In this document: piece after piece, positions 15,804 through 24,014 of the stretch
How the letters are laid out: the number at the start of each line of letters is the position of its first letter
How positions within the stretch are numbered: the first letter of the stretch is position 1
From: Sphingomonadales bacterium
GTDB taxonomy: Bacteria; Pseudomonadota; Alphaproteobacteria; Sphingomonadales; Sphingomonadaceae
Length of the DNA: 24,633 bases
Reading direction: 5' to 3'
Assembly: GCA_027489295.1 (NCBI GenBank)
Contig: JAIYAA010000160.1
Location: 1 to 24,633 of the forward strand
Program-made: the position numbers and the translations under genes
The notes under the pieces: generated by a model
What the model was told of the DNA's origin: nothing
Database searches by the model: none
What the model saw: only the letters and a program-made list of their open reading frames with translations

Positions 15804-18215
15804 TCAGTCCAGCCGCATCGCCTCCGCAGCAATCGCTTCCGCCTCTTCGAGCAGCGCATCTTCGGTGGCGCCCTGGGCGACCGACTCGCGACCGATCATG
15901 ATCAGTACCGGGACTGCCATGGGACTGACGCGCTCCAGATCGACATGGAGCATCCGCTCGCCCGCCTCGTCGAGCAGCCGGGCGAGACGGCCGACATCGG
16001 TCATCTTCGCCCGCGCGTCTTCCCAGGCGGCGCGGAGCAGCAGATGGTCGGGCTCGTACTTGCGCAGCACGTCGTAGATCAGGTCGGTCGAGAAGGTAAC
16101 CTGTCGCCCGGTCTTCTTCTTGCCGGGATGCTGGCGCTCGACCAGGCCGCCGATGATCGCCACCTCGCGGAAGGCGCGCTTGAGCAGCGCCGATCCCTGT
16201 ACCCAGTCGACGAACTCGTGCTCGAGGATGTCGGGAGAGAAGAGCGGGCGCGGATCGAGAATCTTCTCTAGTCCATAGACTGCCAGCGCATAATCGTTCG
16301 CGACGAAGCCCAACGGCTTCAGCCCCAATGCCTCCATCCGCCGCGTGACCAGCATGCCCAGCGACTGATGCGCGTTCCAGCCTTCGAAGCTGTAGATGAC
16401 CAAATGGTGCCGGCCTTCGTGCGGGAAGGTCTCGACCAGCAGCTGGCCCGGCGCAGGGAGCGCCGAGCGCCGGGCCTGCGTCTCCAGCCATTCAGCGACG
16501 TCCGCCGGAAAGCGCGTCCATTGGCTGCGATCGAACAGGAAGGTCCGCACGCGATCTGCGAGGTTGGCGGTGATGGCGAGCCGCGCCCCCATATAGCTCG
16601 GTACCCGTGCCTGTTTCGCGGTGGCGCGGACGATCAGGTCGGTCGCCTCCACCCGCTCCACCTCCAGCGCGAGGCCACCGAAGAAGAAGGTGTCGCCCGG
16701 CGACAAAGACGCGGCAAAGCCCTCCTCCACCTTGCCCAGCCGCTTGCCGTTCTTGAAGCGAACCTCGAGCATCGGCGACTCGACGATGATGCCCGCGTTG
16801 AGCCGATGCTGCGCAATAAAGGCGGGCTGGGTGACCCGCCACAGCCCGTCGCGCCCCTTGGTCAGGCGCTTGAACTTGTCATAGGCGCGCAAGGAATAGC
16901 CGCCATCCGCGATGAAGTTGAGGACGCGATCGAACACCTCCTCCGGCAGCGCTGAATAGGGCAATGCTGCACGCACTTCCCGCAGCATCTCCTCGGCCGC
17001 GAAGGGGGCGGCGCAGGCGCAGCCCATCACATGCTGGGCCAGCACGTCGAGCGCGCCGGGGCGGAAGATGTCGGGATCGAGCTCGCCCGCCTCCACCGCG
17101 TCGAGCGCGGCGCGCGCCTCCAGATATTCGAAGCGGTTGCCCGGGATCAGCACCGCCTCGCTCGCCTCGTCGAGCCGGTGGTTGGCGCGGCCGATCCGCT
17201 GGAGCAGGCGGGAGGAGCCCTTGGGCGCCCCCATCTGGATCACGCAATCTACATCGCCCCAGTCGACGCCGAGATCGAGGCTGGCGGTGGCGACCAATGC
17301 GCGCAGCCGCCCGTCCGCCATCGCCTGCTCGGCCTTCTGCCGCGCCTCCAGGCTGAGGCTGCCGTGATGGACGCCGATCGGGAGCTTGAGCTCGTTGACC
17401 TTCCAAAGCTGCTGGAAGACCAGTTCGGCAAGGCCGCGCGTGTTGCAGAAGACGATCGTCGTCCGGTGCGTCTCGATCTCCGCCATCACCTGCGGGATGG
17501 CATAGATGCCCGAATGGCCGGCCCAGGGCACCCGCCCCTCGGGCAGCAGGATGGCGATATCGGGTTCGGCGCCCTTCTCGCCCTGCACCAGCGTGACCGT
17601 ATCGATGTCCCCATAGGGCGCGAGCCAGGCGCGATAGCCGTCCGGATCGGCGACCGTGGCCGAGAGGCCGACGCGGCGATATCCCGGCGCCAGCCGCTCC
17701 AGCCGGGCGAGCGCCAGCGCCAGCAGGTCGCCGCGCTTGCCGGTGGCGAAGGCGTGGATCTCGTCGATCACCACCGTCTTCAGGCCCGAGAACATCGTCA
17801 GGCTGTCCTCATAGGAGAGCAGCAGGCTGAGCGATTCGGGGGTGGTCATCAGCACCTGCGGCGGGCGGGCGCGCTGGCGGACCTTCTTCTCGTGCGGCGT
17901 GTCGCCGGTGCGCGTCTCCACCCGGATCGGCAGACCCATCTCCTCGATCGGCGTCAGCAGGTTGCGCTGCACGTCCACCGCAAGCGCCTTGAGCGGCGAG
18001 ATGTAGAGCGTGTGCAGACCCTCGGCCGGCGCCTCGATCAGGTCGGCGAGCGTCGGCAGGAAGCCGGACAGCGTCTTGCCCGCGCCGGTGGGGGCGACGA
18101 GCAGCGCATGGCTGCCGGCCCGCGCCGCCGCCAGCATGTCGCGCTGATGCCGCCGCGGCGCCCATCCGCGCGCGGCGAACCACTCCGTCAGCGGTCTGGG
18201 AAGATCGGCAGGCAC
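15804..18215 (-). CDS. Lhr-type ligase-associated DNA damage response DEXH helicase
   Basis: An 803-residue superfamily 2 helicase of the Lhr group. Visible motifs are Walker A APTGAGKT at 41-48 (Lys47), TTPESL at 124-129, DEIH at 151-154, SAT at 185-187, VHHGSLS at 282-288, LDLGVDWG at 313-320, and QRIGRANHR at 339-347, followed by the long Lhr-specific C-terminal region (winged-helix and DUF1998-like part not resolved by eye). The family is described as acting in DNA repair with an ATP-dependent ligase, an exonuclease and the nuclease PdeM; none of these partners is in this window. The start is GTG at 18215, preceded by AGGGGG; the frame is open much further upstream, but that region lies opposite the M20 peptidase gene and is a shadow. 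Confidence 0.9.
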   Translation of the reverse strand: MPADLPRPLTEWFAARGWAPRRHQRDMLAAARAGSHALLVAPTGAGKTLSGFLPTLADLIEAPAEGLHTLYISPLKALAVDVQRNLLTPIEEMGLPIRVETRTGDTPHEKKVRQRARPPQVLMTTPESLSLLLSYEDSLTMFSGLKTVVIDEIHAFATGKRGDLLALALARLERLAPGYRRVGLSATVADPDGYRAWLAPYGDIDTVTLVQGEKGAEPDIAILLPEGRVPWAGHSGIYAIPQVMAEIETHRTTIVFCNTRGLAELVFQQLWKVNELKLPIGVHHGSLSLEARQKAEQAMADGRLRALVATASLDLGVDWGDVDCVIQMGAPKGSSRLLQRIGRANHRLDEASEAVLIPGNRFEYLEARAALDAVEAGELDPDIFRPGALDVLAQHVMGCACAAPFAAEEMLREVRAALPYSALPEEVFDRVLNFIADGGYSLRAYDKFKRLTKGRDGLWRVTQPAFIAQHRLNAGIIVESPMLEVRFKNGKRLGKVEEGFAASLSPGDTFFFGGLALEVERVEATDLIVRATAKQARVPSYMGARLAITANLADRVRTFLFDRSQWTRFPADVAEWLETQARRSALPAPGQLLVETFPHEGRHHLVIYSFEGWNAHQSLGMLVTRRMEALGLKPLGFVANDYALAVYGLEKILDPRPLFSPDILEHEFVDWVQGSALLKRAFREVAIIGGLVERQHPGKKKTGRQVTFSTDLIYDVLRKYEPDHLLLRAAWEDARAKMTDVGRLARLLDEAGERMLHVDLERVSPMAVPVLIMIGRESVAQGATEDALLEEAEAIAAEAMRLD

Positions 18216-18227
18216 GCCCCCTATGTA

Positions 18228-18260
18228 GGGAGCGTTTCCCTCCCTGGGGAGGCGCTTCCC
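18228..18260. other. Imperfect dyad in the helicase-peptidase divergent promoter region
   Basis: In the 96-base gap between the divergent helicase and M20 peptidase genes, GGGAGCG (18228-18234) can pair with CGCTTCCC (18253-18260, one bulged T) and the inner CCTCC (18239-18243) with GGAGG (18248-18252). It could be an operator for either gene or a leader hairpin of the helicase message. I could not place a convincing promoter on either strand. Confidence 0.3.
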
Positions 18261-18311
18261 TTTCGGACGCGCCCATGCTCCATTGCGGGCAGGGCAACAG
18301 GGGAAAACCAG

Positions 18312-19718
18312 ATGAAGTCGCTTCTCGCCGCCACTACCGGGCTCGTGCTCGCGATCGCCGCACCGGCCGCGGCGCAGACCCGGCCGGACCAGGCCAAGTT
18401 CTTCGACCTCTACAAGGAACTGGTCGAGACCAACACCGTGGTGAATGTCGGCAGCTGCACCCAGGCCGCCGAGCAGATCGCCGCGCGGCTCAAGGCCGCC
18501 GGGTTCAAGAACGACCAGCTCACCCTGTTCGCCACGCCCGACCATCCGAAGGATGGCGGTCTGGTCGCGGTCTATCCGGGCACGTCGAAGAAGGCCAAGC
18601 CGATCCTGCTGCTCGCGCATATCGACGTGGTCGCCGCGAAGCGCGAGGACTGGACGCGCGATCCGTTCAAGCTGGTCGAGGAAAACGGCTATTATTATGC
18701 CCGCGGGACCAGCGACGACAAGGCGATGGCGGCCACCTTCGCGGACACGCTGATCCGCTTCCAGCAGGCCGGCTACAAGCCCAAGCGCACGGTGAAGCTG
18801 GCGCTGACCTGCGGCGAGGAAACCACCTGGGCGTTCAACGGCGCCGAGTGGCTCGCCAAGAACAAGCGCGACCTGATCGACGCCGAGTTCGCGCTCAACG
18901 AAGGCGGCGGCGGCAAGTCGGACGGGCACGGCAAGGTGCTCGTCCAGAGCATGCAGGTCGGCGAGAAGGCGGTGCAGAACTACCGGCTGGAGACCACCAA
19001 TCCCGGCGGCCACAGCTCGATTCCGGTGCCGGACAACGCGATCTACGAACTGGCCGACGCGCTGGTGAAGATCCGCGACCATGAATTCCCGCTGGAGCTT
19101 TCCGACACGACCCGCGCCTATTTCGCCAAGGCGGGCGCGGCGCGCAGTGACGCGATGGGCAAGGCGATGGTGGCGATCGCCGCCAATCCAGGCGACAAGG
19201 GTGCCGAGACGCTGCTCAACACCGACCGGATCTATCATTCGATGCTGCGCACCACCTGCGTCGCGACGCTGCTGGAAGGCGGCCATGCCAACAACGCGCT
19301 GCCCCAGCGCGCGGCGGCCAACATCAACTGCCGCATCTTCCCCGGCCACAGCACGGAAGAGACCCAGAAGGCGCTGGCCGCGGCGATCGGCGACCCCAAG
19401 GTCTCCATCACCATGGTGCCGCCGGTGCGCCCGCTCGCCAAGCCGCCGACGCTCGACCCGAAGGTGATGGGCCCGGCCGAAAAGCTGGTCGCCAAATACT
19501 TCCCCGGCGTGCCGCTGGTGCCGACGATGATGACCGGCGCTACCGACGGCATCTTCCTGGAGGCGGTGGGCATCCCGACCTATGGCGTGCCCGGCGCCTG
19601 GGGCGATCCGGACGGCAACGGCGTGCACGGCCTCAACGAGCGGATCGAGGTCCGCGCGCTCTATACCGGCCGCGATTATCTGTTCGATCTGGTGAAAGCG
19701 TACGCCGAGCAGGAGTGA
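18312..19718 (+). CDS. Secreted M20 family metallopeptidase
   Basis: A 468-residue zinc peptidase of the M20/M25/M40 (carboxypeptidase/dipeptidase) family. A signal peptide (hydrophobic about 4-20, likely cleaved after AAA in PAAAQT) directs it to the periplasm. Metal and catalytic residues fit the family: His103 and Asp105 in LLAHIDVV, Asp135/136 in RGTSDDKA, Glu169 and Glu170 in TCGEETTW, Glu197 in NEGGGG, and a C-terminal His in GNGVHGLNER. A dimerisation-type insert beginning near TTNPGGHSS lies in the second half. It likely cleaves short peptides or acyl-amino acids; substrate is unknown. ATG at 18312 is preceded by AGGGGA. It converges on recF with only 3 bases between stop codons. Confidence 0.9.
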   Translation: MKSLLAATTGLVLAIAAPAAAQTRPDQAKFFDLYKELVETNTVVNVGSCTQAAEQIAARLKAAGFKNDQLTLFATPDHPKDGGLVAVYPGTSKKAKPILLLAHIDVVAAKREDWTRDPFKLVEENGYYYARGTSDDKAMAATFADTLIRFQQAGYKPKRTVKLALTCGEETTWAFNGAEWLAKNKRDLIDAEFALNEGGGGKSDGHGKVLVQSMQVGEKAVQNYRLETTNPGGHSSIPVPDNAIYELADALVKIRDHEFPLELSDTTRAYFAKAGAARSDAMGKAMVAIAANPGDKGAETLLNTDRIYHSMLRTTCVATLLEGGHANNALPQRAAANINCRIFPGHSTEETQKALAAAIGDPKVSITMVPPVRPLAKPPTLDPKVMGPAEKLVAKYFPGVPLVPTMMTGATDGIFLEAVGIPTYGVPGAWGDPDGNGVHGLNERIEVRALYTGRDYLFDLVKAYAEQE

Positions 19719-19721
19719 GGC

Positions 19722-20789
19722 TCAGGCGGGCTCGATCCTGCCATCCGCCACCCGGTAGCGGGTAGCGGTGGCGGGCACCGCCTCGAACAGCGCGGGCTCG
19801 GTGCCGGTCATCCACACCTGCCCCCTGCCCGCCAGCCGGTCGAACAGCGCCGCGCGCCGGCCGGGATCGAGATGCGCGGCGACCTCGTCGAGCAGCAGGA
19901 TCGGCGGGGTGCCGACCCGCTCCGCCACCAGCTCGGCATGGGCGAGGACGATGCCGAGCAGCAGCGCCTTCTGCTCGCCTGTCGAGCAGAGATGCGCCGG
20001 CTGCGCCTTGTCGAGATGCGTCACCGCAAGGTCGGCGCGGTGCGGTCCGGTGAGCGTGCGCCCGGCAGCAGCATCGCGGCGGCGGCCGTCGCGAAGCGCA
20101 GCGGCAAGGGCCGGGGCGTCGCCCTGCCACCCCTCCAGCACCAGCCCGGCGCGGGCGAAGGGTCCGGCCGGCTGGTCGGCAAGCCGTTCGCCGAGCGCCG
20201 CCACCGCCTCACGCCGGGCCGCGTCGATCGCCGCGCCATGCTCGGCCATCCGCGCCTCGAGCGCATCCAGCCAGGTCGGATCGGGTGGCCCCTCGTCGCC
20301 GAGCAGCCGGTTGCGCTCGCGCATCGCCGCTTCGTAGCGCGTCGCCTCGTGCGCGTGGCGCGGGTTCAGCGCCAGCGTCAGCCGATCGAGGAAACGGCGG
20401 CGCTCGCCCGGCGCTTCGAGGAAGAGTCGGTCCATCGCCGGGGTAAGCCACAGGACGACCAGCCATTGCGCGAGGCTGGTCGCCGCGGCGGTGGCGCCGT
20501 TCACCCGCACGATCCGCCGCTCGGGCGCATCGGGGCGCGCGCCGGTGCCGATCTCGGCCTCGTCGAGCGTCGCGGCGATGCCGAAGCCCCCTGCCCCACC
20601 CTGCCGCGCCATCTCGCTCAAGGGGGCGCCGCGCAGGCCCCGGCCCGGCGCCAGCAGCGACACCGCCTCCAGAATATTGGTCTTGCCCGCGCCGTTTTCG
20701 CCGCTCAGCACCACGAAGTCGGCACCCGGCGTCAGCAGGGCGTCGGCGTGATTGCGAAAGTCGGTGAGCAGGAGACGCTTGACGGCCAT
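19722..20789 (-). CDS. recF: DNA replication and repair protein RecF
   Basis: A 355-residue SMC/ABC-like ATPase that helps load RecA at gaps together with RecO and RecR. It begins [17 protein letters not shown], a classic RecF start, and carries Walker A GENGAGKT at 30-37, the signature STGEQK at 269-274 followed by [11 protein letters not shown], and Walker [12 protein letters not shown] with Asp301 and Glu302. The length is normal. The ATG at 20789 fits; the frame is open upstream on this strand but that part lies opposite the lipoprotein gene. It is divergent from the lipoprotein gene (75 bases) and not directly joined to dnaN. Confidence 0.95.
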   Translation of the reverse strand: MAVKRLLLTDFRNHADALLTPGADFVVLSGENGAGKTNILEAVSLLAPGRGLRGAPLSEMARQGGAGGFGIAATLDEAEIGTGARPDAPERRIVRVNGATAAATSLAQWLVVLWLTPAMDRLFLEAPGERRRFLDRLTLALNPRHAHEATRYEAAMRERNRLLGDEGPPDPTWLDALEARMAEHGAAIDAARREAVAALGERLADQPAGPFARAGLVLEGWQGDAPALAAALRDGRRRDAAAGRTLTGPHRADLAVTHLDKAQPAHLCSTGEQKALLLGIVLAHAELVAERVGTPPILLLDEVAAHLDPGRRAALFDRLAGRGQVWMTGTEPALFEAVPATATRYRVADGRIEPA

Positions 20790-20812
20790 GAAAGGGGCTG
20801 TAGCGCAGCACC

Positions 20813-20841
20813 TTGCCCACGAACACCGCTTGCCCGATAGA
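20813..20841 (+). promoter_or_regulatory. Possible promoter for the lipoprotein gene
   Basis: TTGCCC (20813-20818) and GATAGA (20836-20841) are 17 bases apart, which is a reasonable -35/-10 arrangement; the start codon would be about 17 bases from a predicted transcription start. TTGCCC is repeated immediately before the -10 at 20830-20835. Support is by pattern only. Confidence 0.3.
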
Positions 20842-20864
20842 TCGTGGCGAAGGGATAGAAACAG

Positions 20865-21662
20865 ATGCTCCGCAAGACTCTTACGATTGCAACGCTCGCG
20901 CTGGTCGCAGCCTGCTCCAAGGCGCCCGAAGACGTGACCGCGCATTATGCGGCCCAGGGTGGCCGCGGCACGATCACGGTGAAGGCCGCCGCCAATGGCG
21001 ACGCCAAGCTGGAAGCCGGCCCGCAGACGCTGATCCGCAAGGGCGGCACCGATTACGTCGTCATCGCCGACGGCAACGAGAAGTTCGCAGCGAGCTTCGC
21101 CGACTTCGTCGCTGCGACGCAGGACATCGCCAAGGAAAAGGGCATGAAACCCCAGGCGCTGCCGCAGGACCCCGAATATGAGGCGGTCCAGGTCGGCGAG
21201 GAGAAGGTCGGCGACCAGAAGGGCACGATCTGGAGCGTGCAGCCCAAGGGCAATCCGCAGGGTGATTCGATCCGCATCGTGGTCAGCGACGATTCGCGCC
21301 TGAAGAATGTCGCCGCTGCGATCGGCATGCAGACCCGCCTGACCAGCGCGCGCATGGCGACCATGTTCACCAGCGTGCCGAAGGCCGAGAAGACGCTGGA
21401 AGATGTGATCGCCAAGGGCGCGGTGCTCCGCCTCGGCGAAGCGCTGACGCTTCAGGACGTGAAGCCGGGCGCAATCCCCGCCGCCGAGTTCGCGCTGCCC
21501 AAGGTGCTCGACCGCGCGGCGCTCCGCCAGCGGATCATGGAGCAGGCCAACAAGGCACTCGAGGCCGCCAAGGCCGCCGGCGACAAGGCCGGTGCCGCTC
21601 CGGCGCCAGGCGATGCGCCTGCCCCGGCCCCCGCTCCGGCCGCCAGCCCGGCCGCGAAGTAA
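20865..21662 (+). CDS. Uncharacterised lipoprotein
   Basis: A 265-residue protein I do not recognise. It begins with a lipoprotein signal peptide: two basic residues, a hydrophobic stretch, and the lipobox VAAC with the lipidated Cys17 followed by Ser, so by the +2 rule it would go to the outer membrane. The mature part has a sheet-rich pattern ([18 protein letters not shown]...) and then a helical part near 170-240; the last about 25 residues are Ala/Pro-rich low complexity. ATG at 20865 follows AAGGGA. It is flanked by divergent recF and, beyond a strong terminator, convergent coq4, so it is a single-gene unit. No catalytic motif is evident. Confidence 0.8.
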   Translation: MLRKTLTIATLALVAACSKAPEDVTAHYAAQGGRGTITVKAAANGDAKLEAGPQTLIRKGGTDYVVIADGNEKFAASFADFVAATQDIAKEKGMKPQALPQDPEYEAVQVGEEKVGDQKGTIWSVQPKGNPQGDSIRIVVSDDSRLKNVAAAIGMQTRLTSARMATMFTSVPKAEKTLEDVIAKGAVLRLGEALTLQDVKPGAIPAAEFALPKVLDRAALRQRIMEQANKALEAAKAAGDKAGAAPAPGDAPAPAPAPAASPAAK

Positions 21663-21676
21663 CAGCGGAAAAAGCG

Positions 21677-21715
21677 AAAGGGCGCCCCAGCTTCGGCCGG
21701 GGCGCCCTTTTCCTT
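21677..21715. terminator. Intrinsic terminator, probably bidirectional
   Basis: AAAGGGCGCCCC (21677-21688) and GGGGCGCCCTTT (21699-21710) form a perfect 12-bp stem with a 10-base loop, followed on the + strand by TTTTCCTT. On the - strand the stem is followed by a CTTTCGCTTTTTCC tract. It lies 15 bases after the lipoprotein stop and 24 bases from the coq4 stop, so it would end both convergent transcripts. Confidence 0.9.
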
Positions 21716-21738
21716 GTCTGCGCGCGGCAGATGGACGG

Positions 21739-22518
21739 TTAGAGCGCGCCGATCCCCGCTTCGGCCAGCCGCGCCTGCGCGACCTTGTACAGGGTCGGTG
21801 CCGAGATCCCCAGCCGCGCGCGCGCCGCATCGAGCGGCTCCGCCAGCAGCTTCTCGTAATCCTCGCCGTGCAGCCAGCGCGCGCGCTTGCCATGGCGATA
21901 GCCTTCCAGAATCGCGCGCACGCAATCGAGGCGGCCGGTGGTGCGAATGCTCTTCAGCGCGCCGCCGACGGCGATGAAGCCCCAGCCGAGCCCGCCGGTC
22001 TGCGCATAGGAAAAGGCGACCAGGCACAGTTCGCCGAGATGCTCGTCGGCCTGGTAGCCGGTCAGAACGTGCCAGAGGTCGTGGATGTCGCGCTCGCGCC
22101 GGCCCATCCAGGCATAGGGGTGCTCCACCTCGATGCCCTGGAAGCCGCCCTCGACCATGCTGACCTGGACCAGCCCGTCGGCCGAATAGCCGGTCGAATC
22201 GAGGAAATGGCGGTATGCCGCGCCCAGCGTGCCGGGGGCGAAGCTGTCGATCCAGCTGCGATCGGTCAGTCGCTGGGAAAGTTCGAGCCGACGATAGGCC
22301 AGCCTGCCGCCGCCCGGCACCGACAACAGCTTGGCATAATTGCGCTGGCTGACGTCGCCGTTCAGCGCGCGCATGATTCGAAAAACCTGTTCGGTATCGT
22401 CGCCATTGGCGAGCAGGCGGCGCAGTGCCGCCAGCGCGACGCCCCATTCCCGCTTGAGCGGGACACCCGGATTGATCGGCGCCGGGTTGATGGTCGGTTG
22501 CGGTGCCTGAGTCGCCAT
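21739..22518 (-). CDS. coq4: Coq4 family ubiquinone biosynthesis protein
   Basis: A 259-residue Coq4-family protein. It has the metal-binding pattern His146-Asp147-x2-His150 in [13 protein letters not shown] with acidic residues Glu159/Glu163 following, matching the HDxxH...E signature of Coq4. Coq4 acts in ubiquinone synthesis, organising the complex or taking part in head-group decarboxylation/hydroxylation; the bacterial homologue's exact step is less certain. The N-terminal 20 residues are Pro/Gln/Ala-rich. ATG at 22518 has GGATGGA upstream. The gene stands alone, with a terminator behind it and a TetR-like operator dyad in front, so it is probably individually regulated. Confidence 0.9.
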   Translation of the reverse strand: MATQAPQPTINPAPINPGVPLKREWGVALAALRRLLANGDDTEQVFRIMRALNGDVSQRNYAKLLSVPGGGRLAYRRLELSQRLTDRSWIDSFAPGTLGAAYRHFLDSTGYSADGLVQVSMVEGGFQGIEVEHPYAWMGRRERDIHDLWHVLTGYQADEHLGELCLVAFSYAQTGGLGWGFIAVGGALKSIRTTGRLDCVRAILEGYRHGKRARWLHGEDYEKLLAEPLDAARARLGISAPTLYKVAQARLAEAGIGAL

Positions 22519-22535
22519 GCAGTTCCATCCATGTA

Positions 22536-22553
22536 ACTGACACAGATGTTAGT
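22536..22553. promoter_or_regulatory. TetR-type operator dyad upstream of coq4
   Basis: The 18 bases read ACTGACA-N4-TGTTAGT; the two half-sites are ACTGACA and, on the other strand, ACTAACA, identical in 6 of 7 positions. The size and spacing suit a TetR-family repressor dimer. It lies 18-35 bases upstream of the coq4 ATG, next to a TTACAT that could be the -10 element on the - strand. The dyad is seen directly; the repressor class is inference. Confidence 0.5.
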
Positions 22554-22560
22554 AGCACCG

Positions 22561-22779
22561 ATGGATGAAGATTTCAATCGCAGGGTGCGTCTGCCTGAGG
22601 CGGACGACGGATCCAGGGAGATCCGCCGGCCGACCCAAGTCCCGGAAGTGCGACCCTCGGGGCTTGGCGCCGCTATGGCGGTTCCACCCCGCGCGGCAAA
22701 GCCGTGGAAAGCGCGGGGGACCCCGGAAAGCGGCTATCAACCATTGCAAGCCGCTGTTTGTAAACACTTCCGAGGCGGG
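22561..22779. ncRNA. Highly structured noncoding segment between coq4 and dnaN
   Basis: No convincing gene lies here, but several hairpins follow each other: CGGATC/GATCCG (22608-22613/22620-22625) or alternatively GGCGGA/TCCGCC (22599-22604/22622-22627); CCAAGTCCC/GGGGCTTGG (22635-22643/22659-22667, one G-U); CCCCGCGC/GCGCGGGG (22687-22694/22711-22718) or alternatively TTCCAC/GTGGAA (22682-22687/22704-22709); and AGCGGCT/AGCCGCT (22729-22735/22749-22755). The strand of any transcript is unknown. It could be a small RNA, the 3' untranslated region of dnaN, or a dispersed repeat. I tested it by eye against tRNA, SRP RNA, tmRNA and common riboswitch motifs and found no match. Confidence 0.35.
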
Positions 22780-23892
22780 TCAGACCCGCATCGGCATCAG
22801 TACGTAGAGCGCCGGAGACGTGTCATTCTCGCGGATCAGCGTCGGTGCCGCGGCATCCGCCAAATGCACTTCGACGAGATCTCCCTCGATCTGGCCGAGA
22901 ATGTCCATCAGGTAGCGGCTGTTGAAGCCGATCTCGAAGCCCTGCGCGGCATATTCGCCGGGCACTTCTTCCGCCGCGACGCCGTTCTCGGGGCTGGTGA
23001 CCGAGAGCACGACCTTGTCGCGCTCCAGGGTCATCTTCACCGCGCGGGTCTTCTCGGTCGCGATGGTAGAGACGCGGTCGACACCCTGCATCAGGCTCTT
23101 CGGATCGAGCTTGAGCAGCTTGTCATTCGCTGTCGGGATCACACGGCTGTAATCGGGGAACGTCCCGTCGATCAGCTTCGAGGTGAGGATCGCCTGGCCC
23201 AGGTCGAAGCGGATCTTCGAGGGCGAGAGCGACACACCCACCGACCCGTCGACCTCGTCGAGCAGCTTGCGCAGCTCGGCCACGCACTTGCGCGGCACGA
23301 TCACGCCCGGCATCGCATCGGCGCCGTCCGGGCACGGCACGGTGACGCGCGCCAGCCGGTGGCCGTCGGTCGCCGCCGCGCGCAGCATGCGGGTGGCATC
23401 GTCGGTCACGTGGAAGAAGATGCCGTTCAGATAATAGCGCGTCTCCTCGGTGGAGATCGCGAAGCGGGTCTTGTCGATGATCTGCTTCAGCGTCTCGGCC
23501 GGCAGTTCGAACGTCGTCGGCAGCTCGCCCTCGGCGATCATCGGGAAATCGTCACGCGGCAGCGTGCCGAGCTGGAAGCGGGCGCGGCCGGCGACCACCG
23601 TCAGCTTGCCCTCGGCCGCGGTGAGCACCACCTGCGAACCCTCGGGCAGCTTGCGGACGATGTCGAACAGCGTGTGCGCCGACACCGTCGTTGCGCCGAC
23701 CTGGTCGACCGCAGCGGGGATCGTCTCGTCGATCTGCAGATCGAGATCGGTCGCCATCAGCCGGATCGTGCCGCCCATCTGCGCATCGATCAGCACGTTG
23801 GACAGGATCGGAATCGTGTTGCGCCGCTCGACCACCGACTGGACGTGGCTCAAGCCCCTCAACAGAGTAGCGCGTTCGATCGTCGCCTTCAT
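22780..23892 (-). CDS. dnaN: DNA polymerase III sliding clamp (beta subunit)
   Basis: A 370-residue beta clamp, the ring that tethers DNA polymerase III and many repair enzymes to DNA. It opens MKATIERATLLRGLSHVQSVVERRNTIPILSNV, contains the family segments RARFQLGTLPRDDFP, FAISTEETRYYLNGI and ATDGHRLA, and ends with the characteristic ALYVLMPMRV. Three clamp domains are complete and the length is normal. I chose the ATG at 23892 (GAGG just upstream) rather than a TTG 9 bases earlier. It is not followed directly by recF: coq4 and a lipoprotein gene lie between. A terminator of the next gene lies upstream, so it has its own promoter. Confidence 0.97.
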   Translation of the reverse strand: MKATIERATLLRGLSHVQSVVERRNTIPILSNVLIDAQMGGTIRLMATDLDLQIDETIPAAVDQVGATTVSAHTLFDIVRKLPEGSQVVLTAAEGKLTVVAGRARFQLGTLPRDDFPMIAEGELPTTFELPAETLKQIIDKTRFAISTEETRYYLNGIFFHVTDDATRMLRAAATDGHRLARVTVPCPDGADAMPGVIVPRKCVAELRKLLDEVDGSVGVSLSPSKIRFDLGQAILTSKLIDGTFPDYSRVIPTANDKLLKLDPKSLMQGVDRVSTIATEKTRAVKMTLERDKVVLSVTSPENGVAAEEVPGEYAAQGFEIGFNSRYLMDILGQIEGDLVEVHLADAAAPTLIRENDTSPALYVLMPMRV

Positions 23893-23922
23893 GTACCTCA
23901 AACCCCCGGGCCGTCGCCCAAC

Positions 23923-23953
23923 ATCCTACCCGGCGCGACCCGGCCGGTGGCAA
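23923..23953 (-). promoter_or_regulatory. Weak candidate dnaN promoter
   Basis: On the - strand TTGCCA (23948-23953) and TAGGAT (23923-23928) are 19 bases apart, about 31 bases before the ATG. The spacing is long, so this is only the best match I could find in the gap between the upstream terminator and dnaN. Confidence 0.25.
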
Positions 23954-23978
23954 TGCGCCATGACGTACCCTTAACGCG

Positions 23979-24014
23979 AAAAAGGGCCGGAGCAAGCCGC
24001 TCCGGCCCCCTTTT
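23979..24014 (-). terminator. Intrinsic terminator of the outer-membrane protein gene
   Basis: GGGCCGGAGC (23984-23993) and GCTCCGGCCC (23999-24008) make a perfect 10-bp stem with a 5-base loop. On the - strand the stem is followed by a TTTTT run (complement of 23979-23983), ideal for ending the beta-barrel gene whose stop is at 24041. On the + strand a TTTT run also follows after two more C residues, so it may work both ways. Confidence 0.88.

Noticed and set aside
22608..22667. Partial resemblance to cobalamin riboswitch words (AGGGAGATCC, CCGGAAG).
   Set aside because: The conserved boxes are not in the right order or spacing and no suitable downstream gene exists on that strand.
22756..22767. 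TGTTTGTAAACA-like dyad next to the dnaN stop as a transcription factor site.
   Set aside because: It is a short dyad in the 3' flank of dnaN with no promoter nearby.
22561..22800. A possible divergent regulator gene on the + strand facing coq4, starting ATGGATGAAG.
   Set aside because: The translated residues show no TetR helix-turn-helix or other domain, and the frame runs on antisense through dnaN.
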